Of a DNA stretch of 64,000 nucleotides, positions 44,514 through 56,497 are shown one piece after another. Position 1 is the stretch's first letter; each line of letters starts with the position of its first letter. The notes under the pieces were generated by a model, which saw only the letters and a program-made list of their open reading frames with translations, ran no database searches and was not told where the DNA came from. Position numbers and translations under genes: made by a program. Where the stretch lies: the NCBI GenBank assembly GCA_018287875.1, contig JAGVVL010000002.1, positions 3,224,001-3,288,000 of the forward strand, written 5' to 3'. This stretch comes from Nigrospora sphaerica. Lineage: Eukaryota > Ascomycota > Sordariomycetes > Amphisphaeriales > Apiosporaceae.

Positions 44514-46674
44514 ATGCTCTTCCGCCTCTTCGCAGCCATTGCGCTGGCCGTGACGGGCACCGTGGCCCAGAATGAAACAGGCGAGTACGACTACATCGTA
44601 TGCGCCCCTTTTTCTTTTTCGGTTACATGAGAGACTCGCCTTATGCTCAGACATGATGTGCAGATTGTCGGCTCCGGACCCGGCGGAGCGCCCCTGGCGG
44701 CCAACCTGGCGCGCGCTGGACACTCGGTGTTGCTGCTCGAAGCCGGCGACGACCAGGCGAACAATCCCAACATCTCCATGATCGCCAACTTCAAGGCCGC
44801 CACCAACGATGAGAAGACGCGCTGGGACTTTTGTAAGTACTGCCAAACTTCCCTCATGAAGGGCCAGCGGGACGCCACCCTCTTCCTGGGCCCTCCCGAG
44901 AGCGGTATACTGACCCCAAGTGACGTAGGGACCAAGCACAGCGAGGACCCGGAGCGCGAGCTCAAGTACAAGTACATGACGTGGCGCAAGGCGGATGGCA
45001 GCTTCTATGTCGGCCTCGTAAGCAACGCCCAGTATTCTTTCTTGCCCCTTTCGGCAAGGGACTCTTCCTTACGTACTCGGCTTTTCTCTTTGGTCGCTGC
45101 TGACTCCCGGTGTCGCAGGATCCGCCGGCGGGCGCCGAACAGCTCGGCATCTGGTACCCGCGCGCCGGCACGTTGGGCGGCTGCGCCATGCACAATGTGA
45201 GCCGGCTCTCTCCCAACATGCATAGCTCCGGGGGCAACGCGGGAAGACGGGGTGACTGACGTGCTTGGGGGCCAACACACAGGCCGGCGTCTGCGCCCTC
45301 CCGTCCGATGAGGACTGGGACACCATCGTGGAGAGGACGGGCGACGCGAGCTGGTCGGCGGCCAACATGCGCCGGTACTGGACCAAGCTGGAGAGGAACG
45401 CCTACCTGCCCGCGGGCACGCCCGGCCACGGCTTCGACGGCTGGCTTGCCACCACCATCGGCGACACGCGCTGGACCACCACCGACGCCCCCATGCGCGC
45501 CATCGCCGAGGCACTCGTCGTCGCCACAGGCGGCAACGCCTCGGACCTGCCCGTGCTGGCCGCCCGCGATATGAACGCCTTGGACCCCGACCGAGACCAG
45601 AACACCGGCGTCTTCAGTCTGGCGACCCACGCCGACAAGCAGGGAAAGCGCTCCGGGACTAACACGTACCTCAAGGCCACGCTGGCCGATGCGGCCAAGT
45701 ACCCCCTCACGATCCAGCTGGATACCCTCGTGACCAAGGTGCTGTTCCGCCAGGACGACGAGGAGCCCACGGCCATCGGCGTCGAGTACCTGCGAGGCAA
45801 GTCGCTGTATGCGGCCGATCCGCGCTACGATGCCGCCCTCGACGGCAAGAAGGGCCGTGTGCTGGCGAAAAAGGAGGTCATCGTTGCTGGCGGCGCCTTC
45901 AATTCGCCCCAGATTCTCAAGCTCAGCGGCATCGGGCCGGCGGCCGAACTCGAGCGATTCGGCATCCCCGTCGTCAAGGACTTGCCGGGTGTGGGCGAGC
46001 GACTGGCTGACAACTACGAGGGCCAGGTTCTCGCGCTCGCGGCACGGCCACTGACCCAGGTACCGCACATCTCCGTCATGCTCAAGACGCCCACGGCCCC
46101 CAAGCACCGCAACATATACGCCTACTGCACCTCCTTCAGCTACGAGGGCTACTGGCCCGGCTACCCGAACAATTACGGGCCTGAGCAGTACGAATGCGCC
46201 TTGGCGCATATGAACCCCAAGTCACAGGCCGGCTATGTGCGCCTTCGTAGTGCGAACCCGCGGGACACGCCCGACATCAACCTGCGCTTCTTCGAGACGC
46301 GCGCCGACGAGGACCTGCAGGAGATGCTGGACGGCGTCAAATTGCTGCGCGGGGCGCTCAGGGCGGCCGGCGAGGGCGTGAATCCTTTCGAGGAGCTGCA
46401 CCCGTGCCCGGGCGTCAACTCTACGTGCTCGGACGAGGCGCAGAAAGAGGTCCTCAAACTGCAGGCCCATTCCCACCACCCCACCAGCACCTGCGCCATT
46501 GGTGGCGACGACGATGCCATGGCCGTTCTGGACTCCAAGTTCCGCGTTCGTGGTGTCAGGAACCTCCGCGTCGTCGACGCCAGTGCCTTTCCCGTGCTCC
46601 CGGGGGCCTTCCCCGTCTGCCCAACCATGATGCTGGCCGAGAAAGCGTCCGAGGACATCCTGTCAGCACTTTAG
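44514..46674 (+). CDS. Secreted GMC (glucose-methanol-choline) FAD oxidoreductase
   Basis: Exons 44514-44597, 44664-44832, 44929-45017, 45119-45196 and 45283-46674, about 603 residues; all introns are GT-AG, 66-101 bp. The start gives a signal peptide (MLFRLFAAIALAVTGTVAQ). The second exon opens the FAD-binding Rossmann motif (YIIVGSGPGGAPLAANLARAG, then VLLLEAG). Later come GTLGGCAMHNAGV (first GMC signature, with Cys where Gly/Ser is common), GAFNSPQILKLSGIGP (second signature, complete) and a C-terminal HSHHPTSTCAIGG block holding the catalytic histidine. The end is ASAFPVLPGAFPVCPTMMLAEKAS. Secreted GMC enzymes oxidise alcohols or sugars and release H2O2; aryl-alcohol oxidase and choline-dehydrogenase-like members share these motifs, so the substrate is open. 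It is convergent with Zn2Cys6 regulator 2, whose 3' end is 286 bp away. Confidence 0.92.
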
Positions 46675-46960
46675 GCTGTATTCGCAACAGTGCACGGCTG
46701 TTGGGGAGCCGGGGGTAGCCGGCAGGGGCACTCACCAGCGGCTCGGCAGGCATTAAGACGACCACGAACCGCCCGCCCCAAGCACCCACACGAAAGAAGC
46801 TTAGGATAAAAACGAAGGTTCGCCATAGCTGCTGGATTCTGCATTGACCTTTAACCGCCGGGGTAGTTCAGCCGGACGGGCACTCCTATCATTATGGTTT
46901 ATACAGTTAGCACTAGCAGTACGGCTGGATGGTCGAGTCAGGCTGTTGCCCGTGTTCCGT

Positions 46961-49694
46961 CTAATCGAAACCTGCATCTTGGTTCCAATCGCCGGTGCCC
47001 CAAAGCTGGTCCAGGCCCATTCCGAATTGATCGACGAAGTTGAACTCAAAGCTGAAGCCGTTGGGCTGGCCTGCGTCGGTCCAAGGCATGAAGGGCGTCG
47101 GCCCTGGCGGTGGTTGCAGCATCGTCGTAGCAGCGTCGAGGGGGAATGGGGTGCTCGGCTGGCTCACGTCAGCACCACTCTGCAGGCTGGACTGGTTCGA
47201 CCTCCCGCCGCCCACCTGTGGTCTGCCGGTCGCGTCCGAACCCCCCTGTAGCTCGCTCCCCTCGGCCTGCGAACCGTTTCCCAGCGGCAGTTCTTGATAA
47301 GCCCAAAGCCTGCGGTGCAGGTTGATGAATTTTTCGGCAGCTTGGAGCTTTGCTTTCACGGGCGGTATCAAGTCCAAGTGGACCTCCAGCAGTCCGATGG
47401 CCGCTAACATCGATGAATAACCCCAGGGGTCGTTGTTCCCGCACCGAAGGATACGGTCGGTCTTCATTTCAAGGCATCTCTGCATGAGCTTCAGAGTCTC
47501 CCGAGCATTGGATGATATCAAGCTGGTGGAAACTGGTTCCAGTGGTCAGTATTAGTGTCACTATCGCCAGCGGGGATGACGTCACAAGAGGAGGGGGGTT
47601 ACTTACCTTTTGGTTGGAGCAGCGAGACGTGGCAGAGGTTGACGGCAGCGTTCATAGTGTCCTCTCGCAGGAAATAAAGCGCGCGTATGCCCTTTTTGAA
47701 GAGATTGTCGTGCATGAGAACCACATCACGCGCAGCGTTGTAGTAGACGAACTCGGCCAGTTGGTACTTGGAGTTGGACTGCGCCAGCTTGAGGAACGAC
47801 TGATGCAGCGGAACGAGGTACTGCTTCAGTTGAAGGCGCAAAAGCGTGTATCCTAGGATGGGTTTCCGGAGCACCCCTGCATCGTCTATATCGTCGGGGC
47901 CCCAGTGCGGCAAGGCATCAATCTCTTGCAGTATCATGTCCCGATACCTAGTGACTTGCTCCCAGTCCAGCGTGGCGATGGGCCCAGTCAGGATCTGGTT
48001 TAACTCCAGCCGCAACTGGAGGCTCTGGCGACTGGCATGCTGGTAAGATGCCGTCGTGTATCTGTCGAAGTCTTTAGACGGCGGCAGCTCCTCCGAGTCC
48101 TCGTCGAAATCCTCGTCATTGATGTTCCTCGGCGCTCTGGTTTCAATGGGAAGTTGACTCAACATCGTCGGGAGCCCCTGGTCGTAGGACGACTGTATGT
48201 CAAATTCGATAATGGTTGCCCAAAGCCGTCGCCGCATCTCGCTGTAGTACGGAGTAATGGCCGTGGACATCTGTTCGGGGTCTCGGTGAAGTCCGACAAT
48301 GATTCCTTCCCCGACGAGAGAGTTGGACGAGGTCCAGAATCTCTTCTTTTTGATCACGTTGACCCTTTTGGCCAGGTACAAGAGACACATGGTTTGGTAA
48401 TGAACGAGCCGACGATGCTTATGGCTCTGCTTGTTGAGCCATTCGTCGCAGGCCTTCACCCACTTCTCGGCCGTCTGAAAGGCGCTCGACTTTACCCCCA
48501 CGAACTTGGTCACTTGCCCGTCAATGCAGTTGGAGATGGCCAGCATGGCGAGAACCAGGGCCGTAAAGGCCGCGTTCCGCGTCCTGGAGGGGTCCCAGAA
48601 CCTGTTGTACTCTCTTCTGAAGGAGGGCAGGTGCACGACGCGATGAATCTGCTCGAACTGGTCGAGGTAGAGGTTGACCAACAAATCGGTCTCGGCCTTT
48701 GGGGGCAACAAGGCCTCCAGTGACTCATCAGGCTCGGCAAACCGCTTCTCGCGGTCACGTTTACGCTTCTCTCGGTCCTTTCTTTGGATGTTGAGCGGCC
48801 GCAACCACTCGTCGGCCGTCTCTTTCATGAAAGGCTGCAGACCATCTGCGTCGGGCTCATGTCAGTTTTCGTCTTCCGGGTCAGGCGACGCCTGGTAGCA
48901 ACCGGGGGTGGGGGGCTTACGGAGTTGTTTGAAGGAGGACCACGCGTTGTGGGAGCCAAAGTACCGCGTCTTGAAGTTGTTGCCCTTGATGAACTTGTAC
49001 TCCAAACCGTCCCCGGGCCTTTCGGCCACGCTGGACGGCAAGGGGTCGGGCGGACAGGCAGGGCTGTCCTTGGGCACATCTTTCAGCGTCGAGGGCGAGG
49101 CCACGCTGCCCTCCAGGGAGACCTGCTTGCGGAGCTGCGCCACCTCGAGCTCCAGCCTCCGAATGCGATCATGGTCCCTGGCAGCGTCGCGGAAGACCGA
49201 GGGCTCTATATCCCGCAAGGGGTGCGACATGTCGCGCGCCGGGTACCCATGGTGGTCTGCCGACAGCAGGCCCGAGGCCCTCTCCGAGATGGACGCGCCG
49301 GGCCGCGGCTCGCTGGGTGGTACAGTCAGCCGGTGGCGCGGGAAGGAGTGAAAGCCGGGGTTCGCACAGAGTCATGCCACTCGCCCGGCGGCGGCCATGA
49401 CTAGTATGAAAAAGAGCCGGGGGTGGGTTCTTACTAGGAGCACTTGTCTGGCGTACCAGATTTGATGCAACGGTCACAGGGCAACTCGCGGGAGCAAGAG
49501 AGCTTCCGGCGACGGCACTCTAGACATGAGAGACGGACGCGCTGGCGCTTCCTTGGGGGCATGCCCGAGCCGGGGCCGCCGAGGGCGTCGTCGTCGGCGT
49601 CGTGGTCATGGCCGTGGTCGGTGCCCGCATGGTCGTCATCCGGCCCATCGGGAAGCGGGTGCGAGGCCGCAGCGGTAGTGCTCGTCTCCACCAT
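46961..49694 (-). CDS. Zn(II)2Cys6 transcription factor (regulator 2)
   Basis: Exons 49694-49435, 49312-48921, 48845-47607 and 47532-46961 (introns 122, 75 and 74 bp), giving 820 residues. An acidic, His/Asp-rich start (DDDHAGTDHGHDHDADDD) precedes a basic patch (PPRKRQRVR) and the zinc cluster CLECRRRKLSCSRELPCDRC, last Cys in DKCSY; spacing CX2CX6CX5CX2CX8C. A coiled coil (HDRIRRLELEVAQLRKQV) follows in exon 2. The middle-homology region includes QFEQIHRVVHLPSFRREYN and RRRLWATIIEFDIQSS, typical of fungus-specific regulators. The C-terminus is Gln/Pro-rich and ends in DQLWGTGDWNQDAGFD, which looks like an acidic-aromatic activation segment. Exon joins restore family-like sequence (FKQLHGLQPFMKETADEW; LLQPKVSTSLISSN). 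It is convergent with the GMC gene, so a regulatory link is possible but unproven. Confidence 0.9.
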
Positions 49695-52600
49695 GATGGG
49701 GAGTGGGTGGAAGGGAGGGCTGCAGTGGCTGCCGCTGCAAACTACTTACTACCTAGGTGGTCGTCCGAGGCTCCCGTCACGGGTCGGGGCAAAAAAGCCA
49801 GGGATCGGCAAGGCGGTCTGGGCGGGCTGGGACCTGCGCGCTATAAAGAGAGGTGGTAGGGATGCAGACAACTGCCGAGGGGCACGTTCACGGCTCCGAA
49901 CGGACGGGTTCGACCGAGGCTTGAGACACGAGACGTCTACGGCTGACGAGTCGTTGGGTGGACTACCTGTTGTTGGACCATCTCCAATGGGTCGCAGAGC
50001 CCATTGATACTTCGGCCAATTTTATCCGGAGCTATCGGAAGTCCGACCTCTTTCCAGAAACCTGGAGGGCCCAAATTTGCAGAGCCCCGCTCACGCGACC
50101 CCATCTGTCCGAACCGACCTCCAGTCTCTGCTTACTACGTACCTAGGCAGGTATGTATATGGCGCCTCCAAGTTGCTAGAAACGCGGCTCGTAACAAACG
50201 ATGAATCCATTTGGGGTGGAAGGGGGAAAAAGAAAAGAACGAAAGCAACCCAACCTACAGAACGCGCGGGTGGCAGTGGACGTCAAAGTTTACCCAGCAG
50301 ATGACGAGCATCCGACCCGTGGACCTGCGCCCGCTATCGACAAGGCGCGCAACGGCATCGTCCATTCTGCAGGTGCAGCCCGGCTTCGACCTGTCATGCT
50401 CCTGTCATCCAACTCAGCCCTCACGGCGCAGGCAGTGGCTTTTCTGCCGTTGGCGCCGCCACCGAGACGTCAATGCGTTCCATCCCCTATCTATGTTCTT
50501 TCGAGGAACCCTCGCGGGCGGACGGACGGACAGCCCTGCATCGTACGCAAGTGCAATGTACAGTACGAAGATGGTACCAGTTGTCGTCCCTGCCCTGCTC
50601 CTTCCGTGCATATGCGAGCCCCGCTGCGTGCCTCTCTGGCCGGGCCGTTTCGTTAAGCCGGACGCAGTGGAGCCCGGAGATGCTGCAAACCGATGGGGAG
50701 GAAAGGAATATCGTACGCATACCCAACGCACGCGCCCAGTGCTTGCTGGCCATGCAGGTCGGGCTGACGTGAAGGCATCCCAACTTTCCCGGCCGCCCAG
50801 CTCAGCTTTGCCCAAGTAGCCGGGGGGCAAGCCAAGTGGCCAGGAAATACGATGCAGGAGGGATGCACATAAGTCCCATGCCTTGGCGGCCCGCATATGT
50901 CTCCTACATGCAGGCAGGTACTTTCTTTTCACATCCGTACTTTCATTTTTGGTAATACTGTGTAAGCAACGACCTAGATAGGGCAGTTCACGTCCCCTTC
51001 CGGTTTGTGTGTGTGTGTGTATGTGTATGTGCGTGTATGGCGGCAGCGGAAGGCGGGCCCAGTGATAGTGGTAAGCAGTCTGGCATCTTTGGGGCTAACT
51101 GCCGACCTCCGTCCGTCCGTCCGTCCGTCCGTCCGTCCGTCCATGCCATTGCTCGCCTTGCTCTTTTGCTGGTGCCTCATCCTGCCAGTCCTATAAAGCA
51201 CGATGGAACCCTTGTTGTTGGTAGGTGCGGGTAGCACCGGCTGGAAACAAAGGAGCGCTTTATACGAATCATGCAAATGGCCAAAGGTACCCCCTTCATC
51301 CCGGGTGAGGTCCGGGGTTGTCAGCCGCCAAGCTTGTAGGCTCCTCACCTCCGTCCGTCTTTGGGCCGCATCGCGCTGACAGGACGACTTGCCTGCTCCT
51401 ATCGGCGCCCAAAGGCAGGGCGACCCCTCTCCCCAATGCACAAGCCGCTTGTTAGCGCGGCTATAATGCCTACCTGGTACTACATAACTACCGCCTATCA
51501 CCGTATTGGTGGACGGCACGCCCCTTCATGGGAGCGGAGCTGTAGCGATGGCCCCCGCCCACCGACAATGGAGGCGTCCATGGATTGTTTTGTAGCCTGC
51601 TGGCTGGTGTCCATCCGGCCGCCTTGGTCCGCGCCTCCTCCTCCTTCGGCCCCTCCCTTTTCGCTTCCACGGTCCTCACATCCACTCACGGCAGTATGTT
51701 CCCGTACGTGATAGGCGCCCACCCCTGGCCAGAAGCAGAGATTTTCCCATGCTTACCGTCGGCGAGATCAGGCTCGGCTTCGGCTGTCGCTTTTCTTCAC
51801 TCTTGGTCGTCGGTGAGGTAACCTTCGGGGTTCATTGGGGTGGGCCCCTCCCCAAAAAGGCGACCCCCACTCACGTGAGTCTTGAACCTTGCAGTGAGAG
51901 TCACCGACTCGCCGGATGGAGTCTAGTCGTCCTATATTCGTGGATAAACCGAGCCCACTCCCCTGGCTATAGACCGGCCATGAGCCGTCTGGGCGGGTCC
52001 CTGCAGCCGCAAATGCCTGACTCCGCGGAGGACCAGTCCATAGCAGAAGGCGGTCGGCAAGGCTTTCCTAAACCACAAGAGCCCGACCGGCGGTAGTACT
52101 CGCTTACCAAGGATGCAGGGAAAAGTCACTATGATAGATGCAAGATGCCGGGTTGGGAAGTAGTGCGCCGCGCGTCAAAAGAGCTCCCCTCGCTGCATCG
52201 TGGGATGAATATTCTCGGCCCCGCTTGCCCGGAGGAAATAGAACTACCCGGCGACGACCTGCAGCGCCCGACAGCACGCGGTCCGAGCCAGGTTGGTAGC
52301 TTTACCAGGGAGCCTGGCTACTGTACCGAGTAAATGCCCGTGTATACCTCTCGCGTCGCGCTTGAAAGCGGCGATGAGGCACGCAACGGTGGGGGCCCGC
52401 ACATGGCTGCTAAGCATTAGTAAATCAGGTCCGCGGAGCTGCTCCAAGACCAGGCCGGGCCCGATGACCTACGGCCCCGACAAAATCGCCGACTGGAGTG
52501 GTCGTACGGACATATGCTGCCTACGCTTCCCCCTTTCAACCTCGCTGCTGAACACGGATCTGAGGGACGAGGCAGAGGCACGCAAACCCTGTACTCAGTA

Positions 52601-53174
52601 CACACTGTGGCCAAAAAAACCCACCCCCTGATGGCGTGGGGGTCCCGGCCCCATCACCAATGTCTGCCCCTGTGTGCATGGATTCTTGATCTGTATTGCT
52701 GAATCCCCCCCCTTCCCTTCACACAAGCGAAATCCGTAGGCCCGGCGCCGCCATTTCGAGTTTGCTTGATTGTTATTATAGCTTTTGCGAAATAAATGCG
52801 AGCTACTCTCGTCATCGTCGTAGGAATAAGTGGGGCGAGCGGGGCCTCCATGGATTGCTAGTTTTCGGCATTTGTCACCTCACGCCGCGGCAGATGGCAT
52901 GTCTCTCGGTCGCCGTAGGGATGCCGAAACGCCGGCTTCCAGCATCGTATCTGCCGAAGACGCGCGCGTGCGAAGGGAAACGGCCGAGGGCATGGCGTCT
53001 ATGTAGCAAGTGGCATGCGCCACGACCAAAGCAGCATGAGCGTATTGTGACCAAGTTTCCAATTCGGCATTCATCTATCGAGCATAGCTCGCTTCACCCA
53101 CTCGCGCGCGCAGAGGCCGCCTGGCTGAGCCTGGCTGGTGGCTTGGCTTGTGGCTGAGGCCGAGGGCTTCCATT
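49695..53174. other. Intergenic between regulators 2 and 3
   Basis: 3.5 kb without a supportable gene. It contains TACCTAGG words at 49741-49760 and 50131-50152, a TG-rich microsatellite at about 51005-51030 and eight GTCC units at 51111-51142. Open frames are short and show no motif. TATAAAG at about 49839 lies upstream of regulator 2 but on the plus strand. Confidence 0.6.
51111..51142 (+). repeat. GTCC tetranucleotide microsatellite
   Basis: Eight perfect GTCC units in non-coding DNA; a second short copy (TCCGTCCGTC) lies near 51350. Confidence 0.9.
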
Positions 53175-55604
53175 TCATCGCCAGGCCGCCTCGCCACGTA
53201 GATAGGCCGATAAGCAGTGGTCGACCGGTTTCATATCTGCGTGCGAGACACCAAGAGGCCATCGTGACCGGATTTCTCGAATCATGGTTGCCTTCCTACT
53301 ATTGTCTTCCCTGAAGTCCAGTACTTCGCGTGCGACAAGAGCAGCATCTTCGGCAGTCAGCGAGTCCTTCAAGTAATGGAAACTAGCCTCAGAGGCGTTG
53401 CAGTTACGTCCTTGTTCCCAGAGGCCTTTGGCACAGAGAATGAGGGTCGACAGAAGCTGCTGGCGGATCTCGGGGTCGGGTCGCTCTTTTTTCAGCCTCC
53501 GCATGGTACCGAAAGCGAGCGTCGAGAGAAACTGAACAAGCATGGCGTCGTACTGCTCGAACCCGTGGCGAAGGTAGTATAGGCGTAAGATGGTTTCAAA
53601 GCACGCTTTGGATAGTGTCACCACCGTCGCCGGGTCGTCATTGCCGTCGAGCGCGTCGATATGCTCAAACGGCTCAAAGAGAAAGGCAACAACGGCGTGG
53701 AAATGCAGACTGTCATCGCGTCAGCGATTTGCTCTTCCCGTGGCAAGAATCACTGTAGAAGGTGCTAAACGCACTGGACTTTCAAGTGACTTGGCCATGC
53801 GATATGACGGGGCGCCAACATTTCCGGAAGCTTCTTATACCTGCAAACCTGGAATCAGCAACTTGTCCTGACAACCCCCCTTTCGTCTGCCGACGATTGC
53901 TCTTCACGGGCGCAGACTGCCACTCCCCGTGGAGAGGTAAGCCGGCGACTATGGGAGCTTCTTACCATGCTAGAAACCTCAGGTGGGCATCGTGCGCGCC
54001 CCTGAGCGAGAGGAAGTTCGGGCTCCGTGGGGGTTTGAAGGCTTGCTTGGCTACATCGTTCAAGATGACGCGGAATTCCGATATCGCTTTGAAGACGTGT
54101 CCGTTGCCAATCTCGACAGGAACGTCACTGCCCGGGTACATGACCAAGATCTTGGCATAATGGTCGGGCTCGGCGTCGGGCTCCGGCAGTGGACAAGTCG
54201 GGGGGGTCTCTAATAAAGGGGGCATGAAATTATGGAAGCAAGCTAATCTGCAAGATGTTAGTAAACCAAGCGGGACGGTTCGCCGCATACGTAGATGTAC
54301 TTACGCTTGCCAGTTAAACAAACTCCATGCCGTGAATGCGGCCGCCCTTTGCCAAAGTGGATCGCTCTCGGGACTAGGCACGAAGAGACTGAGCTTGTGT
54401 GCGGCCTCCAGAGATTGGTGCAAGAACGGCCAGCTTAACTCGTCGATGCCGTTCATGTTGCAAGTCAAGTTCAGAATAGCGGTCCCCTGAACGGTAGTGA
54501 TCTGGGGGAACATTCCCTGTTCGTGATCCAGAAGGCGCTTTGCTTCGGCGAGGAAGCGGTAGCCCCAGTTGTTGGGGTGCCAATAATCGGATCGCATCTT
54601 GCAGTCCGTCATACCGTGCTGCTTGTGTCAGCGATGCCAACATCGGGCCAGAGGTTCTGTGCTCTCGGGCGAGACCTACCCATGCCGCCGCCAAAACCGC
54701 ATTCACGAGCAGACTGGAGCAAAAACGCTGTGATCGCTGCGGTCGTTGGTTGCCGGCTAACAAAGCGTCAAGGAAGAGGTCCTTGTGGAAGAACGGATGG
54801 AAGGGGTATTCGTAAACGAAGTAGATCTTCAACAGTCTCCGGAGCATCGTGTTGTTGGGAAGGACGCGGGTCCATTGGGCCACATCCGCCGAGTCGAGCC
54901 TGGAGTCGATTAGATTTACTGAATGGTACGGGAACCGATACATCGGGTTGGCCTCGCTCTCGGTAGCTTCTGGGTCGGTAGACGGTGACTGCTGCGCCCC
55001 GGCCGGCGCAACGACGGTTTGGCACAGAATGGAGTCCAAATATGGGCGGGAAGCGGCCTCGTCGAGCAGGGAAGTCGGCCACTCGGGCTTGTAGGGGAAC
55101 ACATATCGAGGTCGGTCCGGTGGCTGCTGTCTGAGCTGGAGAAGGAGGTCTACTTCATGAAAACCCTTGACAATGGTGGCCACGTCCTCCCCCGCTCGTA
55201 CCTTTTGCAGCACAGCGTTGGCCTCCTGCGGCTCCCGGTTCCGGAGAATCCCCATCAGGTCCTCGTACGCGTCGCACTTGGCGCGCAGATCAGTCAGTTG
55301 TCGCTTCTGCGCGGTGAGGTGCGTCTCTGCCGGTAGCGTTTTGTACTCGCAAGTCGAGCCGCGCTCTACACAGATGGCACACCGCGGTCGCTCTGCAGTA
55401 CACTGACCGGGGGGGTTAGTCGCGTGGACAGCGGCAAGGGGTCCCTGGGAAAAGCACCTTGGACTTGCGTTTGCGACAAGCCTCACAGGCCGCTTTGCTT
55501 GCCGTTCGCTTGGGTATCTGGGGACTTGGCGAGGAGTCTGGGCTGTTTTGCTGTCCGCCGCTGGCAGGCAGCAACGGGCGCAGCGAGCGTGACATATCCT
55601 CCAT
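53175..55604 (-). CDS. Zn(II)2Cys6 transcription factor (regulator 3)
   Basis: Six exons: 55604-55458, 55402-54680, 54618-54305, 54247-53966, 53840-53775 and 53709-53175, about 688 residues. The zinc cluster is split by the first intron: ACEACRKRKSK ends exon 1 and CTAERPRCAICVERGSTCEY opens exon 2 (CX2CX6CX5CX2CX6C). A short helical linker (LTAQKRQLTDLRAKCDAYEDL) resembles the coiled coil of NirA-type regulators. Later parts carry YPFHPFFHKDLFLDALL, YWHPNNWGYRFLAEAKRLLD, YPGSDVPVEIGNGHVFKAI and, across exons 5 and 6, WPSHLKV-HLHFHAVVAFLFEPF, the usual end of this class. The 66-nt fifth exon is needed to keep that motif. Exon 3 has tandem acceptors AAG/CAG that would add or omit one Gln. Nearby genes give no clue to targets; NirA-like is a resemblance, not an assignment. 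Confidence 0.86.
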
Positions 55605-55954
55605 ACAGCAGCCGTGGGCCCGCTGCGCGCGATGCCAGCTTCTGGCGACACGAGGAAAATTCAGGGCAGATGGTCGACACCAACAAGCTGGCCCATAACA
55701 GTGCTCAAGTCGCAGTCGGAGGGAAGAGGCGGATACTGGATCCGGAGGTATGGATGCTAGAAGGTAGCAAGGCTGAGGAAGGTGGCGTCTGTGGCACGGG
55801 AGGTACCTGTGGAGACCATGTTGTTGTGCAGTGAGTGAGAGGCCCCCTGGTCCCTGGGCGTTTCAGGCCGAGAGGGCATAGTATGGACGGGCTTCAACAC
55901 CAACGCGCAAAGAATAGTCGAGAAGCCAGGGAAGAAAAGGCAGCTCGGCCAGGA

Positions 55955-55995
55955 AGGCTGGCAGGTAGGCTGGCAGGGCTGGCAGGCAGGCCGCG
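55955..55995 (+). repeat. GGCTGGCAG minisatellite
   Basis: Three to four imperfect copies of GGCTGGCAGG(TA) upstream of regulator 3. Confidence 0.75.
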
Positions 55996-56430
55996 AGGGC
56001 GTGGGCGGAGGGCCGGCCAAGTTCGGGGCTGGTAACCTGGCCACTAGCCAGCCCAATAAAAGCGATTGTCGGACGAGGGCGAGGGTCCAACAGCCTGGGG
56101 TTGTGATGCATCTGGGAAACCTTCCTTCGGAGATCAGCTCAGCCCAACCATCAACAAGCAGAGCGCCATCGACCCTAACATAGAGTGGGGCACAAGGAGG
56201 AGTAGCTGTTAGTAGCCGCCATGAATGCGAGGCGGCCAGGCATGAGGTGCCATGTTAGGGTGTGCTGCTGGTCCTGCCCGGCCCCTGACGACGGAGACGT
56301 TAGGCCGTCCACTTGAGACCCGTGAGAGCTGGCCGGCTTGGCGACGTGCCTTGGGCCTTGGGGGTGAGTGCGGTAAAGGGTGAGCGAGGCCCCGGCAGGC
56401 AACGCCTGCGCCAAACCAGGCCAGTTGTGG

Positions 56431-56473
<43 letters not shown>

Positions 56474-56497
56474 GTCGCTTGGTCGCTTGGTCGCTTG
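56431..56497 (+). repeat. GCTT microsatellite followed by GGTCGCTT repeats
   Basis: Ten to eleven TTGC units pass into three copies of GGTCGCTT. The second unit looks like a mutated, expanded version of two GCTT units. Confidence 0.92.

Noticed and set aside
46858..46945. tRNA-like start (GGGGTAGTTCAGCCGGACGG)
   Set aside because: The D-arm-like word is not followed by a pairing anticodon stem, a T-loop GGTTCGAxxCC or a complementary acceptor stem.
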